A stretch of DNA of 64,000 nucleotides from Pseudopithomyces maydicus (lineage: Eukaryota; Ascomycota; Dothideomycetes; Pleosporales; Didymosphaeriaceae): NCBI GenBank assembly GCA_026873275.1, contig JANTUC010000005.1:2170001-2234000 (forward strand), written 5' to 3'. Shown piece after piece: positions 1 to 11,813 of this stretch. The number at the start of each line of letters is the position of its first letter. Position 1 is the first letter of the stretch. Made by a program: the position numbers and the translations under genes. The notes under the pieces are model-generated. The model made no database searches, was not told the DNA's origin, and saw only the letters and a list, made by a program, of their open reading frames with translations.

Positions 1-1844
1 TTCTATATTAGATTAGATGTGTAGGTTCTGGAAAGAATCGGGCATGACGCGTATGAAGACAGAACGACTTGGCTATATAATTTGTATAAATATCCTTGAT
101 TATTTGCGCACATCTACCTAACTCTGCACTGTTTGTTTCTTGATATCGTTATATATGCTCACCACTCGGTCACGGGTAGTTTTTCAGTTTTTCAATCAAC
201 GTCGTAAGGACCTGTACAGGTCATGCCGAAAGGCAAACTAGACGAAAGAAGTCCAGCAACAAGAAGCAAAAGGACATTACACCAAACATGGGAGGGTGAA
301 TGAATCGGTCACGGGTAGCTGCTGCATTGAAATGCTCAGAATAGAAATAGTCAGTCGCCGGCTATACAAATACTAGAAGAACCAAAGGTCAAGGATATAA
401 TAGAAAGTGATTATCAAACTACACGTCGTCCAGATACTTATCTGTAGCATGTGTGGCTACTGGCAGACGGCACTCAAACTGCAGATTACTGCACCGTTTC
501 CACTTTTTCCAATCTAGTTTTCATGCAAGTATCCGCACCGCTCTTTCTCTATACGCACGGACCTCATTAGATCCTCTATATCAACAGCTCCTATCTCTGT
601 TCTGATTTCCCTCTTTCAGTCCACGGCTTAGTTGCCAACACGAGTACTTGATACTGGTGTTGATGCAACATCATGGCAAGATCGCATTGGTAGCTGCTGG
701 CTATTCCACCAGCAGTTATCGCACGTCCACGCACGCCTAGATCAAATCGAAGCCTTGCTTAAATGGGGATCTGGCTTTATAAATGCTAGGGCTTCAGAGT
801 AGCACGCTCACATTTAATCTCAGTCCCCATGAATACCCTACGTGCACGGAACCGTTGAAAGCAGGATACTATCATACATGCATGGCACCGAAAATATGGG
901 GATTAATTGGCAGTCGTCATGAGGTGTCGATACTAGCGGTTGTAAAACTGGAATGTATTGAATTACTACCTATCGCACTTGGGGTGTCTTATTTTTAGTA
1001 TCACATATACGGAAACACGGCTCTTGATTATAAGTACAGTACGCAGAATCCTTCCGTATACCTGACTGTCCTAGACCAAGACGTGGAGATAAGGCCAAGA
1101 AAGATCTTTCCCGGGGTATAGGCGTTGACGCGAGGATCATGGGGACCGCGGAGGTCTAGACAATCGGAAGCCCAAGAGGTCTCAGTTTCTTTCCATGGCC
1201 TCTCAACACCTTGCGTAAGATTTCAATCAGGTCATATGAAAGAGGTGGAGAGTGATTGGGGAAGGAGCGGTCAGCGACGAAAGAGGCCGGGGCGACAGGA
1301 CCTATGGACAACACCATCCCGAATCATGCCCGGTATTCTTTGGTGCAGTGGAATCAGCTTTTATGCTCATCTTACAGATATATATATATGGTCTTAAAAA
1401 TATGTGGCTGGATTGCTATAGGAAACCGACAAGGAGGGGTAAGTAAGCCGTCTTTCACTCGCCGAGTGCCAGGTACTGGGTTGAAAACGCGAAACCACGT
1501 GCACGGTCCGCCATGGGCGCGGGTTGACTTTATTGTGTTTATGACAAGTAATTGAACGTGCCCTGTAGACGCGTTGTTGCTGACCTAGAGCCTGGCAACC
1601 TCTCCTGCTGCAGTCCTTCTTGCATCGCCATTCCCTCCACACACGCGGCGCCTTGAACTACCCTCGTCACCCACCCTAGGAACCACGAAATCAGCTCCTT
1701 GATAGCAGCAACAGCGTGCATATCACAACGGCCATGGAGCAGAAAGAAGGTAAAAAGCGACTTTGCCATTCCATTGAATTCAAGATCAAACGGTCTTACC
1801 TGAATGTCAAAGACAGATCTAGGCAAGACGCACCACCTGCGACT
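1..1844. other. Stretch with no supported gene
   Basis: Only short, compositionally unconvincing open frames occur here and none carries a recognisable motif. A 14-bp direct repeat (tcggtcacgggtag) lies at about 166-179 and 305-318. The right-hand part probably holds the promoter and 5' leader of the DUF6590-like gene that follows. Confidence 0.5.
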
Positions 1845-3076
1845 ATGGCGCCGCCCAGTATAAACAATTATAATGCTCCCGTCTTGCAGATATACGGAGG
1901 TCATGTCACGCTTGAGCAGGGATCCGTCGATAGACCGCTTCCAGCAGCGAATCAAGGTTTTGCAGAGGGCAACAGACCAGCTGGAAACCTTATCAACTGG
2001 CCCCCATTCTCTCCATTCTCTCCAACCTTTCCATTCTCTCCAGTGCCTCCCCAGATCGCACCCGAAGCTGCTCGCCCACATATCCCCCGTTTCCATTCGG
2101 TCCACCACCAAATCATCCACCTGCCGCTCGAACACCAGCAGTGCCCCGAGTGCTCCCCGGCCACTGTTGGCAAAAGTTCCCCGCAGGCACAGTGATCCGC
2201 ATCCGGCACCAAGAATTCTCATTCGATCCGAATGCAGAGGCAAAGATGAGAATGGCACTAACCGACACGCATACGTTCGAAGCCACAAAAGAAGGCATCA
2301 TAAGTATAGCAACAAGACCCGCCGTCGTGCTGAGATCATTCGACACCAGATTCACATACATCCCCAGCCGAACGCATGGTGGAAAAGGAATTATCCACTT
2401 CCCTGTGAATCGGCTCGTCAAGAATTTGATGCTGGAATCAGCCTACAATCCGTTCCCGGAGCACGCATTTCGGGGTCCGCATGAGACGCTCAGGTGGATT
2501 CCGGATAGCAAAACGAGCTCCGATTTACAAATGTCGTGCCTGGACGTCACAGATGTGCATACTGGCTTGCCAGTCGAGACGATAAAGGTCCTCGGCAGAC
2601 TGTGCAAGAACGAGTGGTCGCGCCTAAACGCCCTTCACAAAGCGATGACGGAGTACAAACTCCCATCCGCAAAATACAAGCTCAATAACCAAAGCATTGA
2701 GCTGTACATCCGAGCCAACCGAGAGGCGGCTTGCCAATACGAAAGCGACTCGGAGAGTGCCGAGCGAAGAGACCTCAAGACTAACTTCTCCAGAAACTAC
2801 CGCCGCTCATCTCGTATACGGGAGGATAGTAGCTCGCCTGAGCCCTACCGAGCTAGGCAGCCGAGAGATGCTGGGACAGGGGGTAGAGGCCCCAGGTTCG
2901 ATGATGACCGACGGTCCCGGTCGCCGTCTTCGGATGGATCGTTTCGCGAGTATCGTGAGAGGACTCCACGGTCGAGATCTCGGGCTGATTCTCCGGGGTT
3001 TTCTGACCGTAGGGGAGACCTGGACCTTGATGAGGAGCCTATGGTGGATTCTGGACAGGATGATATGGAGTACTAG
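1845..3076 (+). CDS. DUF6590-like protein, 5' part unresolved
   Basis: Function unknown. The firm part is the frame ending at 3076, open from 1934. It holds a segment like the fungal DUF6590 domain: a short 'KFPAGTVIRIRH' entry, a 'RPAVVLRSFD' strand and a 'RTHGGKGI' motif matching the family's TYGGxG signature. A helix ('WSRLNALHKAMTEYK') and an Arg/Ser-rich, acidic-ending tail follow. The N-terminal Pro/Ser/Phe-rich part (ATG at 1845, or 1734 in the same frame) lies one frame away. Either a small intron is missed, or one base is lacking near the C-run at about 2074-2076, where an added C would join the two frames smoothly. A second DUF6590-like gene lies about 4 kb away on the other strand. 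The domain call rests on motif resemblance only. Confidence 0.5.
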
Positions 3077-3226
3077 GTGGAGGTTTTGAACGAGGAACTC
3101 AGGGTATTTAGCGTAATCGTGTTACCCCAGGGCAGTATGTAGTATCAATGCATCATATTATCATTTCACGTCCCGTGGTATCTTAATTTTAGTTCCCGCC
3201 CTTTTCTCGTCCCAAGATCAATCACC

Positions 3227-4011
3227 CTATAGCAACAGCATCGCCATGGCGACAGCAACCACGCCGCTTCCGACAAATGGCTTTACGCTCGCGGCAGCAC
3301 CAGCCTTGTCCGAAGGCTGGGGCTCCTCACTTCCTTCCTGTGCCTGGCTGGCACCGATCTCAGTTCCACCAACTCCAGTCCCATTTTTGCACTTGTCGTC
3401 TTCCAAAACTTTCGCGTCTTTGCTGAACGTGATATCCATGCACTGTCCAGATGAGTTAGCATTCACATCTCTCACCACAAACTCACTCAGATAAGAAACA
3501 CTTACGTTGTACAAAGCGCTCCCGGAGTGCGCAATCTGAATAACCTGCAAGCTAGCATCCAGACCATCCAAGCTCTCCTCAGTGATGTTACTCTTCTCGA
3601 GACCCTCCTTGAGCGCGGCACCAAGGTTGTCCTTAAGACACAGCTCCCCGGCACCAGTCTGGTTGAAGTTCTCCACCAGGCTGATGTTGAAGTTCGTCAC
3701 GTTGCGGCCGAGCGCGAGGTTCACGTATGTGAAGGCGAACTCATGGGAGCCGTTGATGGAGATGGAGCCACCGCTGGTGGGCCACTTTGTGCGGGTGCCG
3801 TTTGTGGTCTCGGAAACGTTTGCGCCTGGGGTCATTAGAGATGTGTTTGAGAGGGAGAGTATGGCGTGGCGGTTCACGTACATGGCCAGATCCATTGGGA
3901 GGCGGTGTCAAGCTTAAGAGAGTCTCCGCGCCACTCGGGGTACAGGACGTGGAAGTGTGCGGACGCGACTGCGCCGAAGGAGACGAGCTGGAGGAGGGAG
4001 GATGCGAGCAT
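3227..4011 (-). CDS. BIM1-like (X325) copper-binding GPI-type cell-surface protein
   Basis: Three exons: 4011-3882, 3825-3506 and 3442-3227, giving 221 aa. The introns are 56 and 63 nt; the second is in frame and reads through if not removed. The signal peptide MLASSLLQLVSFGAVASA is followed directly by His (HFHVLYPEWRGDS), so the mature protein would start with histidine, as in the copper-acquisition BIM1/X325 family related to LPMOs. Splicing restores the family signatures SQWIWPCANVSETT, GSHEFAFTYVNLALG, NFNISLVENFNQTG and SALYNCMDITF. Many N-glycosylation sites are present. The C-terminus is a Ser/Ala-rich linker ending in a hydrophobic tail (VGSGVVAVAMAMLLL), as expected for GPI attachment. 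In other fungi the family binds Cu(II) and takes part in copper uptake or cell-wall biology; it is not an active LPMO. An exposed wall or plasma-membrane role is inferred. Confidence 0.88.
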
Positions 4012-4636
4012 TGTTACGGGTGGACCAATTACTTGGTGGGCTTGAAATTGGGTAGGGTTGAAAGGACGAAGCTCAAGGAGGGTTCCGATGTCCGAATGAA
4101 CAAGGCTGCGCTTGTATCTTTATACTTCTTTTTCTGCGCCGCTGTGCCATCGAATTCCACAGTTACTACCATTCAAAAGTAGCTCGCTTATAGCTTTATG
4201 CACCCTGGAGGGCGGGGCCTGAGCCGCATATGCATGCCCTGCGATCCTCCACTCCAATGAACATATCCAAAACAATGTTTAGAGTGCTTGTGGCGCCAGC
4301 TATAGCTCCTAACCTTGCCACTTGCCCTGCAGCTGCGATGTTCGCGAGGTTGTTTCTCACTCAAACTTGCTCAATTCGTCTTGGCGGCTAGGCTAATTTC
4401 GGCATCTAGAAAGGACTCGGCATCAGCATTGTCAACCGTGGGATCTAGATAGAGTTTTCTGGGGACAAGGGGAGTCAAAGTATGGGGTCATGAATCTGTA
4501 TCGTGAATTGAATTCGTCATGAATGTAAAATGGATATTGACAATGATATGTCGTGAAGCCCATGTAGTGCCCACTCCAACGCCATCGTATGCACCCTAAT
4601 CCCAAACCGGTACCTGAGAACGCCTGATGGATATCT

Positions 4637-6218
4637 TTAAAACATGCTGCTCTGCTTCTTCTTCAAAGTACTTGCATTCCCATCGCTTGAGCTTCGTAGA
4701 CCCCAGAAACTTTTCTTCTTCATCTTTTGCTGTGCGTTCGGCTTCGGAAGACCATTGCTGAAGAAGGTGCTCTGCGAGGCCGCAGGTTGTGGTCCATTCG
4801 GATGCAAGTAAGGACCTGCAGGTACCGGGCGATTCTGGAATGGCGCCTGGGCTAGTGGTACCGAATGCCTGTGCTGGTGCTGAGATGGAGGCAGGAGATT
4901 GCTCTGATCTCCGAACTGTCTCCGCAACCGTTGGGTCTCCTGGTCAACCTCAGCTTGTCGCCGCCTGCGTTCTTTCTCTTCGTGCTTTCGCTTTCGCTCT
5001 TCTTGCTCGAGAAATTGGCGGGTTTTGCGCTCTTCCTCCTGCTCTTGCATACGACGCCTGGCCTCTGCCTGCCGCTGCTGTTCTCGTGCTTCTGCTTCCA
5101 CTTGAGCCTTCAAGCGTGCTGTTTCAGCATCTATTTCCCACTGCCTCCGAGGATCTAGTTTCGGTCCGGGTTGGTTTTGTGTGTTGAGAGGTGGTAGCGA
5201 CGTGCGTTTGGCATCATTGCGAGATGATTGGGCGTACAACGCAGTCGCTGCGGCGGGCCTACTGCTTTGGATTGGCCGTTGCGGCGGCCTCTGCATCTGC
5301 TGGACAGGTTGTGGCGTCATCGTAGGTGGCATGATTGTCGGCGGCTCGAGTGGGGAGGAGCCCTTGCGTGTCCGAATACCTCCACTATTCTTGCGCAGGT
5401 TGGGGTCGATGATGTGATACGACTCACGCGGATTGTTGAAGAACAGGTCCCGTATGACCGCACCTCCTAATAGCAATGCCACCTCCAGGCCTTTGTAATC
5501 TTCCATCTCAACGCGGTACAAATTCGGCTCCATGATGGTGATTTCCTTCAGTCCAGAAAACATGGCCACGGCAATATCCGGCTCCTTGCTCTTCTTCGCC
5601 TTTTTCCCCGTGACATCGGTGGATTTACCAGTAAGGTAACAGGTCATATCCTTCCTCCCTTCTTTCCGCCAGGCAAAGTTTATATGTGGAGTGGTGGCGT
5701 CGGCACCGGGGTCGGTCAGAGTGCGGTCGAGTGCGGAGGAACTCGGTGTCCTGAAGGACGTCTGCGGCATGCTGAATTCGTACGCTACATTAGAGCTCCA
5801 TTTGGTGGTCTGTTGCTTCACGATGATCTGCTGATCAGGGTTGTAGAGCTGGACGGCGAATTCGGTGGGGAAGATGGGCAGCGGTGGAGGCGGGATGCCG
5901 CCGTTCTTGCGTATCTCCTCCTGCGACAACGACGGCTGCGTCCATCCCGGCTTCGAGAGAACCTCTCCATAAAGGATCTCTGGGATGTGTGCATCGAACA
6001 AGGCTACGGCGTAGGTATTCTTCGCATCGTTGGAGGCGGGGTCGAGGTGGGTGAGGGCGTATGAGGCTTCTGGCTCGGAGCCATGCTGCGTGTAGTAAAA
6101 GGATTCATGGTGCTTGATCTTGTTCGCCGACGGCTTTAGAAAGAAGGCTGCTCCATATTAGCGCATATCAACGGCCGCTATCGCTGGGCTGCATACTGGG
6201 TAGAGCTTCGTCGAGCAT
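4637..6218 (-). CDS. Conserved fungal protein, unknown, Pro-rich with coiled coil
   Basis: Two exons: 6218-6197 (start MLDEALP) and 6147-4637, joined over a 49-nt intron with donor GTATGC and branch CTAAT, giving 510 aa. The first 220 residues look like a folded domain: alternating strands such as TYAVALFDAHIPEILYGEV, FAVQLYNPD, FAWRKEGRKDMTCYL and VAMFSGLKEITIMEPN. After this come a Pro/Gln linker (about 225-275) and a long charged helix rich in Arg, Glu and Gln (about 285-365), probably a coiled coil. The C-terminus is basic (KMKKKSFWGLRSS, KKKQSSMF). I do not recognise a characterised family. The beta-rich region with a basic tail vaguely recalls tubby/scramblase-like membrane-binding folds, which is a guess only. 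The small first exon is chosen because it gives an uninterrupted, phase-consistent protein. Confidence 0.7.
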
Positions 6219-7180
6219 TGCGTCATGTTCTGCCTGGCGCTTTCTGTGGGAATGAGGGAATCACGGAGTGGGTACGCGTGCGAGGGACCAGTTATTATTG
6301 TCGGAATGGAAAGGTAAGTGTAAAATGGATTTTGCCGTGTATACGCGTCTCGAGGCGTTGGTCTGAGGCTGTGGGTCGCTCTTGCACCTCTTGCATGGCC
6401 CCGCCAATGACGAACGCTTTGCATCAAACCCCTGCATTGTCCCCAAACCACGCTAAGCGAGGCCGCTATATTTGGAACAACCGCCACTCTTGTGGCTCCA
6501 CAGGAGGTAGCCATTCATCAGCTGTCAATCGTCTTTTTCAAAGGATCACTAGCATTCTTGAACGCCTGGCAGACCCGCATATGTAGCGAAGCTTGCTCCT
6601 TGAAGAAAATTTCCGATCCTCGCAGCAAACTGATCGCGCTATGCTACGCGCGTCTCACCATTCAACGCGCATCAACTCAGCCTCCCGTCCACGCTCCCGG
6701 GGGCAGCCCGACAGTATGCCTCGTGTTCTAGTTCCGGTGTTCATCGCGCCCATTAACTCGGAATCCAATGCCTTGCCTGCGCACCCACTGAACTACTCAA
6801 GGACCATATCAATTCTTGACGTTTACAACGGGGTCAGCTTACACCTCCATCGACCATGACGCGGCCTTGCTAAATTCACTATCCACAAACGGCGGCAATG
6901 CAAAATTCAGAAATTATAAGGAAACAGCAATTGCTTGCTGCGATTTTTATTATGTAAAGAACGAAAATATGCCGCTAATAGATGACGACTGATACAAAGG
7001 GAATTTGTTGTGTAAAACGAGTGACTGGGCAATACCTACCTTGCCGACATGCCTTAGCCCCGACCGTTCAAGCTTCCATCTTGGCGATCATCCTCCGAAG
7101 CCTTAACAAAGCTTTAGAGGTGATGTAACCTGCGAGCATGATCTGGGCACTCGAGGATATCGTGGTCGTCAGCAAGTGCG
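6219..7180. other. Intergenic, nothing recognised
   Basis: About 960 bp between the start of the 510-aa protein gene and the stop of the second DUF6590-like gene, both on the minus strand. It must hold the promoter of the former. No ORF with coding character, RNA gene or repeat was seen. Confidence 0.5.
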
Positions 7181-8065
7181 CTACTGACGTATCCTTGATC
7201 TCGCAGGCCGCCTTTTCAACCTGGAGCGGCTTGTTCGGGGGGCCATGTCTGGATCCTCCTCTCTTATCTCTCCCTCCTCCTCGGAGTCCTCCTCCGACTC
7301 TTCCTCCGAATCCTCCTCCGAACTTTCAAAGTCACGCGGGTCCGCCAACTGAACGTATTCTTTCCACAAGCTGCGATGCTTGGAGGAAAGTCCTCGCCCA
7401 TTGAAAGTATAGACCGGGGCGATCTTCAAATGCTGTCCATATTTACGGACAACAATGCCAAATCTTCCCTTGACCTTGACCTTCACTTCGCTGTTGTACC
7501 CGTCGTGCACTCGGAAAGAGCCCATCACAGACCGGTTAGGACCTACAATGAATGAATCAGCAAAGTATATCAATGCACCTTCCTCGATAAGCCTGGAAGA
7601 ATACACAGTGACAGTATCATACACATCCAACATGTACCGCATGATGTCCAGCACATGAGGTACATTCATGTTGAATTGTCTTGCGACATCTTCGTTCATG
7701 TGGTTGCCGTGTTTCTCATACCTGTCATACCTTACCAATCGTTCGTGTACCTTGGGGTGCAGCTGTCTCTGCACTCTAGAAGGCAAAGGTGCCGCGAGAT
7801 CCTCAGTGCGTCTGCGAAGATCGTAAAGGTAATCTCTCACGTCTTCCTGGTCAGATCTCGGGGGCGCCCGACTATACTCCTTATCGCTACCGCTACGCTG
7901 CTTGAATGAACCCGAGAATACGTCATTCATTGCTGAATCCGCGTATTCCGAGGACTTGGGCAGCGTGGGTCTTCGGTATGGATTGCCACGATCCGTATCC
8001 GGTCTGTAATGATAGTCATCAGCTACATGGCGTGAAGCACCTCTCCTGGAAGTTACCTTCGGCAT
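7181..8065 (-). CDS. DUF6590-like protein with acidic/basic tail
   Basis: Uninterrupted 294-aa frame starting MPKVTSRRG. The N-terminal 100 residues are Arg/Tyr/Ser-rich and probably disordered. A helical stretch (about 105-150) precedes a DUF6590-like segment: GRFGIVVRKYGQHLKIAPVY followed by TFNGRGL, matching the family pattern of 'RFVVVRxGxxxCLPIxTYGGxG'. The C-terminus has a run of Glu/Asp/Ser (about 243-275) and then an Arg-rich end (RSRLKRRPARSR), suggesting a nuclear protein. Function is unknown. A short intron near residues 146-170 (donor GTATGAT or GTGCATT, acceptor TTGTAG) cannot be excluded. It shares layout (domain plus charged tail) with the gene at 1845-3076. Confidence 0.6.
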   Translation of the reverse strand: MPKVTSRRGASRHVADDYHYRPDTDRGNPYRRPTLPKSSEYADSAMNDVFSGSFKQRSGSDKEYSRAPPRSDQEDVRDYLYDLRRRTEDLAAPLPSRVQRQLHPKVHERLVRYDRYEKHGNHMNEDVARQFNMNVPHVLDIMRYMLDVYDTVTVYSSRLIEEGALIYFADSFIVGPNRSVMGSFRVHDGYNSEVKVKVKGRFGIVVRKYGQHLKIAPVYTFNGRGLSSKHRSLWKEYVQLADPRDFESSEEDSEEESEEDSEEEGEIREEDPDMAPRTSRSRLKRRPARSRIRQ

Positions 8066-8683
8066 ATTAGCGGCTGTAATGAAGAAAAAGAATGAGCAAA
8101 CCTGGGATTGACAACTCTATCCAGAGAGTTCAGACTGTCTTGCAAAAAGCGTATGTGCTCACCAGTGCCGCAAGCAGCAGAGGACGTGAGATGCTTTTTT
8201 ATGACTGTAGTCAGACACGAAATGTCTTTGGTTTGTGGATTGCTGAAGAGCGGGAATAATGATCACATCGGTAGACTTTTATATCGTGGTCATGTCCATC
8301 TGCATGATGTTCTCTGCAACAAGGGCATTGTGCTGACTGGTTTTAGTATCAAGATCTTCCTTATTCTCTTGTTCGCCATATAGAAATAACTTCACGGACA
8401 AAGGACATCGGATTTTGGCAGCCGTATCTTATTATCGGGTGAGGATCCTTTGTATACTTAGATGTTGTGGCTGAAACAGGTGGACAAAGACGATAGTTGT
8501 GATAGATGAACCATTTGGTTTGCTTCGCATCCTGTTCCTACAAGCATTTCTACACTGTCTCAGCATACTTTTCCACTCGATAGTTTCGAATGCACCAGAC
8601 ATAATATAAATTGAAATACCAAGATCAATAAAAAACTTACACGGGTTTGTAACTTCTACTTTTACCTCTACTCTATCAACACG
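8066..8683. other. Short divergent intergenic region, nothing recognised
   Basis: About 620 AT-rich bases between divergent genes. It probably holds both promoters. No specific site could be identified. Confidence 0.5.
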
Positions 8684-9469
8684 ATGCACCCACAAACAGC
8701 GAAGACCAAAGGTGTTCGCCACCAGAAGATCGCTCCCCGCCCGACCCCTTCGGCCCCCTCGCCGCTCGCGGCAATCCCAAGTTCTCAGTCAAACACACCA
8801 CTACCACTCCGCCTTACTAACAGGATGGCCTCCCTCATACACCTCTCCCGTCAAATCCAGTCCCTCGTCCAAGGGCTATCTTACGGGCTCTTCTCCACGG
8901 CCAAAGAATGGCGTGATGCGCAGGCACACATGGCAGACCTGCGGAACACACACACTATATGCCAAGCTCAGGTCGACGAGGAACTCATCCACCTCGGATA
9001 TCTCCCCAGCAGTTTCAGACCCGCCTACCCAGCAGCGTCAAAGCGCCCTCCCAAGCTCCTGACAGACGTCGCAAACGCCAAGGGCCCCCGCACCGGAGGG
9101 GGCAAGCACAAGTATGGGCCTACGAGTCCGAGGTACACGGTTGACAAGGCGCTCAAGCGCAAGGCGGATAAGCAAGCCAGTACTCTGATGTCGGCGCGGC
9201 CGGGGAAGAAGCGCAAGTATGTGGCTGACAGCGATTATGTGGAGTCTGACTATGAGAGCGGATATGGATGGAGAGGAGGGAGGGAGAGCATAGAGGAAGA
9301 TACTGCTCCTCCACCACAAGCAATTACATGTTTGGCTAAGATACCGTTGCCGAAGAAGGTTGATGAGAGGCTGAGAGCTTGGACTTGGGCAGCTGCGACG
9401 GCCAACGGAGGATGTGGTCGACAGGTGGTGTATAGTCCGTTGGGGACGAGGGATAGGATGTTGTGGTGA
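8684..9469 (+). CDS. Hypothetical basic protein, probably nuclear
   Basis: Single uninterrupted frame of 261 aa starting MHPQTAKTKG. I do not recognise a family. The first 45 residues are Pro/Ser-rich; about 48-110 looks helical (LIHLSRQIQSLVQGLSYG, KEWRDAQAHMADLRNTH). Lys/Arg-rich patches follow (KALKRKADK, PGKKRKYVAD), which resemble bipartite nuclear localisation signals. An acidic/Tyr patch (SDYVESDYESGYGW) and a short C-terminal domain end the protein. Codon use looks like the neighbouring genes. It could be a lineage-specific orphan; no function is proposed. Confidence 0.55.
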   Translation: MHPQTAKTKGVRHQKIAPRPTPSAPSPLAAIPSSQSNTPLPLRLTNRMASLIHLSRQIQSLVQGLSYGLFSTAKEWRDAQAHMADLRNTHTICQAQVDEELIHLGYLPSSFRPAYPAASKRPPKLLTDVANAKGPRTGGGKHKYGPTSPRYTVDKALKRKADKQASTLMSARPGKKRKYVADSDYVESDYESGYGWRGGRESIEEDTAPPPQAITCLAKIPLPKKVDERLRAWTWAAATANGGCGRQVVYSPLGTRDRMLW

Positions 9470-10320
9470 GGAAGATTGGATGCATTGGATGGGGTTGTAC
9501 GATATAGTTGTATGATTTGTTGTTTTGGCAAGATTGCATAGGCCGTTGCATAAACTTTGTAAATTAGCATGGATGATAGCACCTGATTGAATCATAAAGT
9601 TCTTTGAACACCAACTGTCCTACAGGGCTCTCCCAACCCTCGCTGACCTCGGCCCGGACGTTGTCCATCGCCATTACACAGAATTTCTCCACGACTCAAC
9701 GGCGGAAAGATTTTGGAAGCCTCCCCGGCGCAAGGAAGGTCGATCAGCCGAGATGGAAGCAGATTGACCAGGTTGCGCCAGTGGCCTGCGCCGGGAAGCC
9801 TGCAGATCGTCACCCTTCGCCTAAATGTCATCACATGGCACAAAATCAAACATGCCTTATCGCACAGCCAGTCCTTTTCCATACTCTGTGAAATGAGAAA
9901 CACACCGGATAGCGCCCGGATGGGGAAGGCCAACAGGATGGCGCGATTCGGGGCTTGCGGACAAGCCCCAGTCGTATATCGCATGCAAGACGCTGTCCAG
10001 GAGAACAGGGCCAGAGTAGCAGGTGGACGACGTTGGCGCCACGGCGAATCCCCATAACGGCCGATCACTAAGGCGCGCTAAGCGTTTTGGAGAAGGTGTG
10101 AGGCCTTAGGCGACGTGGCTGGGCCGCTGATTGGCCGGTGTGATAACCACCCATAATCTTCTACTTTGTACCTGGATTCGTGACTGCTGTAAGGAGCAAG
10201 AGACCGCCGATAGGGCCTGTCCGCCCTCCACAGGCACGAGTCGATGCCAACATATAGAGACGCCGTCGCCGCCGCTGGTATGCTTCCCACCCGCATCCTT
10301 CCAACGGTCTCATAACAGCC
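9470..10320. other. Intergenic, nothing recognised
   Basis: About 850 bp of mid-GC sequence with overlapping short open frames on both strands, none with a motif. The right end is the likely promoter of the carboxypeptidase gene. Confidence 0.5.
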
Positions 10321-11813
10321 ATGAAGTACTCTCTCGTTGCCTCGCTCATCCTCCAGAGCACCGTGGCCCTGGGTGACCTGCTGCCGGTGCACTTCAAGGC
10401 TCCCTCGCCGGCACACTTCCGCGATGTCGTGCGCAACGACACCTACGACTTCGGTGAGCCGTTCCCCACCTATCGTTCTGATTGTGGTCTAACCAAGCAC
10501 CGCATACAGGCTGCAGACCGGTTGCCCAACCCACCGAGGATGGCCAGTTCAAGTTGGCCGCGTGGTTGAGCGAGGCCCAGATCGTAGAGCTTGAGAAGCA
10601 CTACGAATTGGACTCGGACATTTCGATCCAGCGCAACCTGGTCAAGAGGGCCGCCACTGCTCCCATCGGCACCGGCGACCGCTTCAGCAGTGGCACCATC
10701 GCGCCCAAGGGTCTGGGAACACAGGCTTCCGGCACTACCATCTCAAGCATCATGAACATCAACGAGATCACCTCGGCCCTCAATGCGCTCGCCAGCGTCT
10801 ACGGTGTCTCCCTGATCACGCTGCCCAACAAGACCTTCGAGGGACGCAGCCAGGTCGTTGGCTACGTGGGTGCTGGAACCGACAAATCCAAGTACCATCT
10901 CTTCCTCAGCGCTGGTATCCACGCACGAGAGCGTGGAGGCCCTGACAACCTGCTGTACTGGATCTCCGATTTGCTTGCCGCGAACAAGGCCGGCACTGGC
11001 CTCACATACGGCAAGAAGACCTACACCAACGCCCAGGTCAAGAGCGTCCTTGCCGCTGGTATCGTTTTCTTCCCTGCTGTCAACCCCGATGGCATTGCCT
11101 ACGACCAGAAGAACAGCAACCTCTGGAGGAAGAACCGCAACACCAAGTCCGGCAGCAGCGGATCCTCGGTCGGTGTTGACCTCAACCGAAACTTCGACTT
11201 CTTGTGGAACTTCAAGAAGTACTTTGCCTCCAGCGAAGCCCCTGCCTCGACCTCTCCCTCCTCCGAGACCTTCTACGGCACAGGCCCTGCCTCCGAGCCC
11301 GAGACCAAGAACCACGTCTCCATCTACAGCACCTTCCCCAAGATCCGCTGGTTCATGGACATCCACTCCGCCGTCGGCGACCTCCTCTACAGCTGGGGCG
11401 ACGACGACGACCAGACCACCTCCTCCACCATGAACTTCCTGAACAGCGCCTACGACGGCAAGCGCGGCCCCGTCGGTGACTCCGCATACAAGGAGTACAT
11501 CCCCTCGCAGGATCTGACCAACATCCGCTCCGTTTCCACCGCCACCGTCAACGCGATGAAGGCCGTCGGCGGACGCTCGTACTCGTCTCAGCAGGCCGTT
11601 GGACTCTACGCTACCTCCGGTGCGACCGACGACTATGCCTTCAGCAGGTACTGGCAGGTGTCCGGCGCGAACAAGGTCTACGGGTACACGCTCGAGTTTG
11701 CTCCCTCGGGTAACTTCTACCCCACGTCGTCCGAGTTCAACACAAATATCTTGGACACCAACGCGGGCTTCATGGACTGGGCGCTAGCTGCCATCAGTGT
11801 GGGGCTGGAATAG
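10321..11813 (+). CDS. Secreted zinc carboxypeptidase, peptidase family M14
   Basis: Two exons, 10321-10453 and 10510-11813, joined over a 56-nt intron (GTGAGC...CTAAC...ACAG), giving 478 aa. It starts with a signal peptide (MKYSLVASLILQSTVALG) followed by a propeptide of roughly 100 residues. The catalytic domain shows the M14 set: zinc ligands His and Glu in HARE (about H182/E185), the substrate-binding segment VDLNRNFDF, the third zinc ligand in MDIHSAVGD and the general base Glu in YTLEFAPSG near the C-terminus. It should remove C-terminal residues from peptides outside the cell after propeptide removal. The Asp-rich WGDDDDQ stretch after the third zinc ligand is a small peculiarity. Length and order are normal for fungal A-type carboxypeptidases. 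Specificity cannot be read reliably. Confidence 0.92.

Noticed and set aside
10743..11433. Frames opposite and alongside the carboxypeptidase
   Set aside because: Shadows of a strongly supported M14 gene with biased codon use.
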